A DNA stretch of 22,061 nt, taken from the IMG/VR virus record IMGVR_UViG_3300037200_000071, positions 1 through 22,061 of that record, one strand, 5' to 3'. The notes beneath the pieces were generated by a model that saw only the letters and a list, made by a program, of their open reading frames with translations, ran no database searches and was not told where the DNA came from. Of the stretch, positions 21,696 through 22,061 are shown in pieces. The stretch comes from a virus. The position numbers were made by a program, and so were the translations under genes. How positions within the stretch are numbered: position 1 is the first letter of the stretch; every line of letters starts with the position of its first letter.

Positions 21696-21711
21696 CCGAC
21701 ATTCCAGTCGG
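21696..21711 (-). promoter_or_regulatory. Hairpin directly upstream of the GIY-YIG-type gene
   Basis: CCGAC-TGGAAT-GTCGG on the coding strand, a 5-bp GC-rich stem with a 6-nt loop, ending 10 nt before the ATG. It lies where a Shine-Dalgarno sequence would be and may limit ribosome access, or it may be an operator. Function is unknown. Confidence 0.3.
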
Positions 21712-21779
21712 GGCGCGGATCTAAACCTTAAGAATAAGATTCCAGAGGGTTTAGCGCATAAGTGCATAAAACCAAGAAT

Positions 21780-21795
21780 TCTGATAAGAATCAGA
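21780..21795. repeat. Inverted repeat next to DnaA-box cluster
   Basis: TCTGAT-AAGA-ATCAGA is a perfect 6-bp inverted repeat with a 4-nt centre, 9 nt from the 11-bp direct repeats. Two GCATAA hexamers with 8-bp period lie nearby at 21756-21769. This may be a small operator. No convincing promoter could be picked in the region. Confidence 0.35.
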
Positions 21796-21803
21796 TACAT
21801 AGT

Positions 21804-21858
21804 CTGTGGATAACCTGTGGATAAGTCTGTTAGTAACCTGTGAATATGCTGTGAATTA
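21804..21858. repeat. Five 11-bp direct repeats including two perfect DnaA boxes
   Basis: Repeats begin with CTGT at 21804, 21815, 21827, 21838 and 21849, so the period is 11, 12, 11 and 11 bp. The first two contain TGTGGATAA, the reverse complement of the consensus DnaA box TTATCCACA. The third (TGTTAGTAA), fourth (TGTGAATAT) and fifth (TGTGAATTA) are degenerate. Sites at one-turn spacing would place bound proteins on the same DNA face. The last repeat includes the stop codon of the upstream gene. An AT-rich stretch follows. It could be an origin, a DnaA-controlled regulatory region, or binding sites for a phage regulator. Confidence 0.6.
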
Positions 21859-22061
21859 GATATCCATTGCATAAACAGCCACACGGCGCTTGCTCGGTAA
21901 TTTGATCATGGTTGAGTGGATCCGATGACCGCGGTGCTTTAGCTCCCGAATGCGCTCGGAGAGGCGACAGCAATCGAACAATCGCCACGCCTGATCGGTG
22001 GTGAGCACCCGTCGAGTCTTCAGGTGTGCGAGGATCTGCGCACATTGGCTGCCATGCTGCA
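21856..22061 (-). CDS. Partial winged-helix/HTH protein (C-terminal end)
   Basis: An open frame enters from beyond the window edge and ends at TAA 21858-21856, giving 67 visible residues. No start lies within the window. The sequence AQILAHLKTRRVLTTDQAWR, then RLSERIRELKHRGHRI and RRVAVYAMDI, follows the small helix-turn-helix family (HTH_39 type) seen in many phages: a helix, T-x-x-x-A turn, recognition helix with R-x-x-E-L-x-x-x-G, and a wing ending in Y. It probably binds DNA. The binding site could be the direct repeats immediately downstream, one of which overlaps this stop codon. The missing N-terminus prevents a full assignment. Confidence 0.7.
   Translation of the reverse strand, partial: QHGSQCAQILAHLKTRRVLTTDQAWRLFDCCRLSERIRELKHRGHRIHSTMIKLPSKRRVAVYAMDI

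Noticed and set aside
21686-21855. Sigma-70 promoter before the GIY-YIG-type gene
   Set aside because: Candidate -10 elements such as TATGCA and TATTCT had no matching -35 at suitable spacing.
21687-22045. Minus-strand frames of 65 and 71 codons over the repeat array and HTH gene
   Set aside because: They run out of frame with the recognisable HTH protein or through the DnaA-box repeats, and their sequences have no coherent composition.
1-22061. CRISPR array, tRNA, insertion sequence, integrase or lysis genes
   Set aside because: No regularly spaced long repeats, tRNA-like arms, transposase or integrase motifs, or holin/endolysin-type proteins were seen.

Overview
The window is part of the late (packaging and virion) region of a tailed double-stranded DNA phage. 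Its morphogenetic core resembles that of short-tailed, P22-like podoviruses. Every gene I support lies on the minus strand, so transcription runs from about 22 kb toward position 1. The packing is very tight, with mostly ATGA or TAATG junctions, small overlaps, and no gene-free stretch over 300 bases. The host cannot be named from the sequence. A P22-type TerL, portal, scaffold and coat, good Shine-Dalgarno sites at several genes, and perfect E. coli-type DnaA boxes suggest a proteobacterial host (inference). I saw no integrase, lysis gene, tRNA, CRISPR or insertion sequence, so lifestyle is undetermined.

Layout in order of transcription: (1) 22061-21856, the C-terminal end of a winged-helix/HTH protein. 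(2) 21858-21686, a short AT-rich intergenic region with five 11-bp direct repeats, two of which are perfect DnaA boxes. (3) 21685-19726, a run of small genes: a GIY-YIG/MUG113-like protein, several unknowns, a 48-aa gene hidden inside another frame, and a GroES-like co-chaperonin. (4) 19719-13057, the packaging and head module: putative small terminase, P22 gp2-like TerL, an extra small gene, P22-like portal, scaffold, and P22-type coat. A perfect 9-bp hairpin encloses the coat ribosome-binding site. (5) 13044-10697, five small genes of unknown function rich in Ala, Thr, Ser and Gly, probably virion decoration or fibre-associated proteins. (6) 10693-6828, two adjacent large proteins with N-terminal signal-peptide-like segments: a fibre with a C-terminal S74-type chaperone domain and an SGNH esterase-like protein. 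(7) 6828-1, a gp4-like head-completion/tail-accessory protein carrying an inserted beta-rich domain, a small triple-repeat protein, a beta-helix tailspike, two small proteins, a 928-aa putative glycan-active tail protein, and the start of another gene.

How it fits together: TerS and TerL would package DNA through the portal into a shell built from coat and scaffold. The GroES-like protein could assist coat folding in the host GroEL chamber. The gp4-like protein would extend the portal, and the distal half supplies at least three kinds of probable surface-polysaccharide-active proteins. Small beta-rich modules recur across unrelated proteins, including inside the gp4-like protein, the esterase and the tailspike, which points to domain shuffling in the receptor-binding half.
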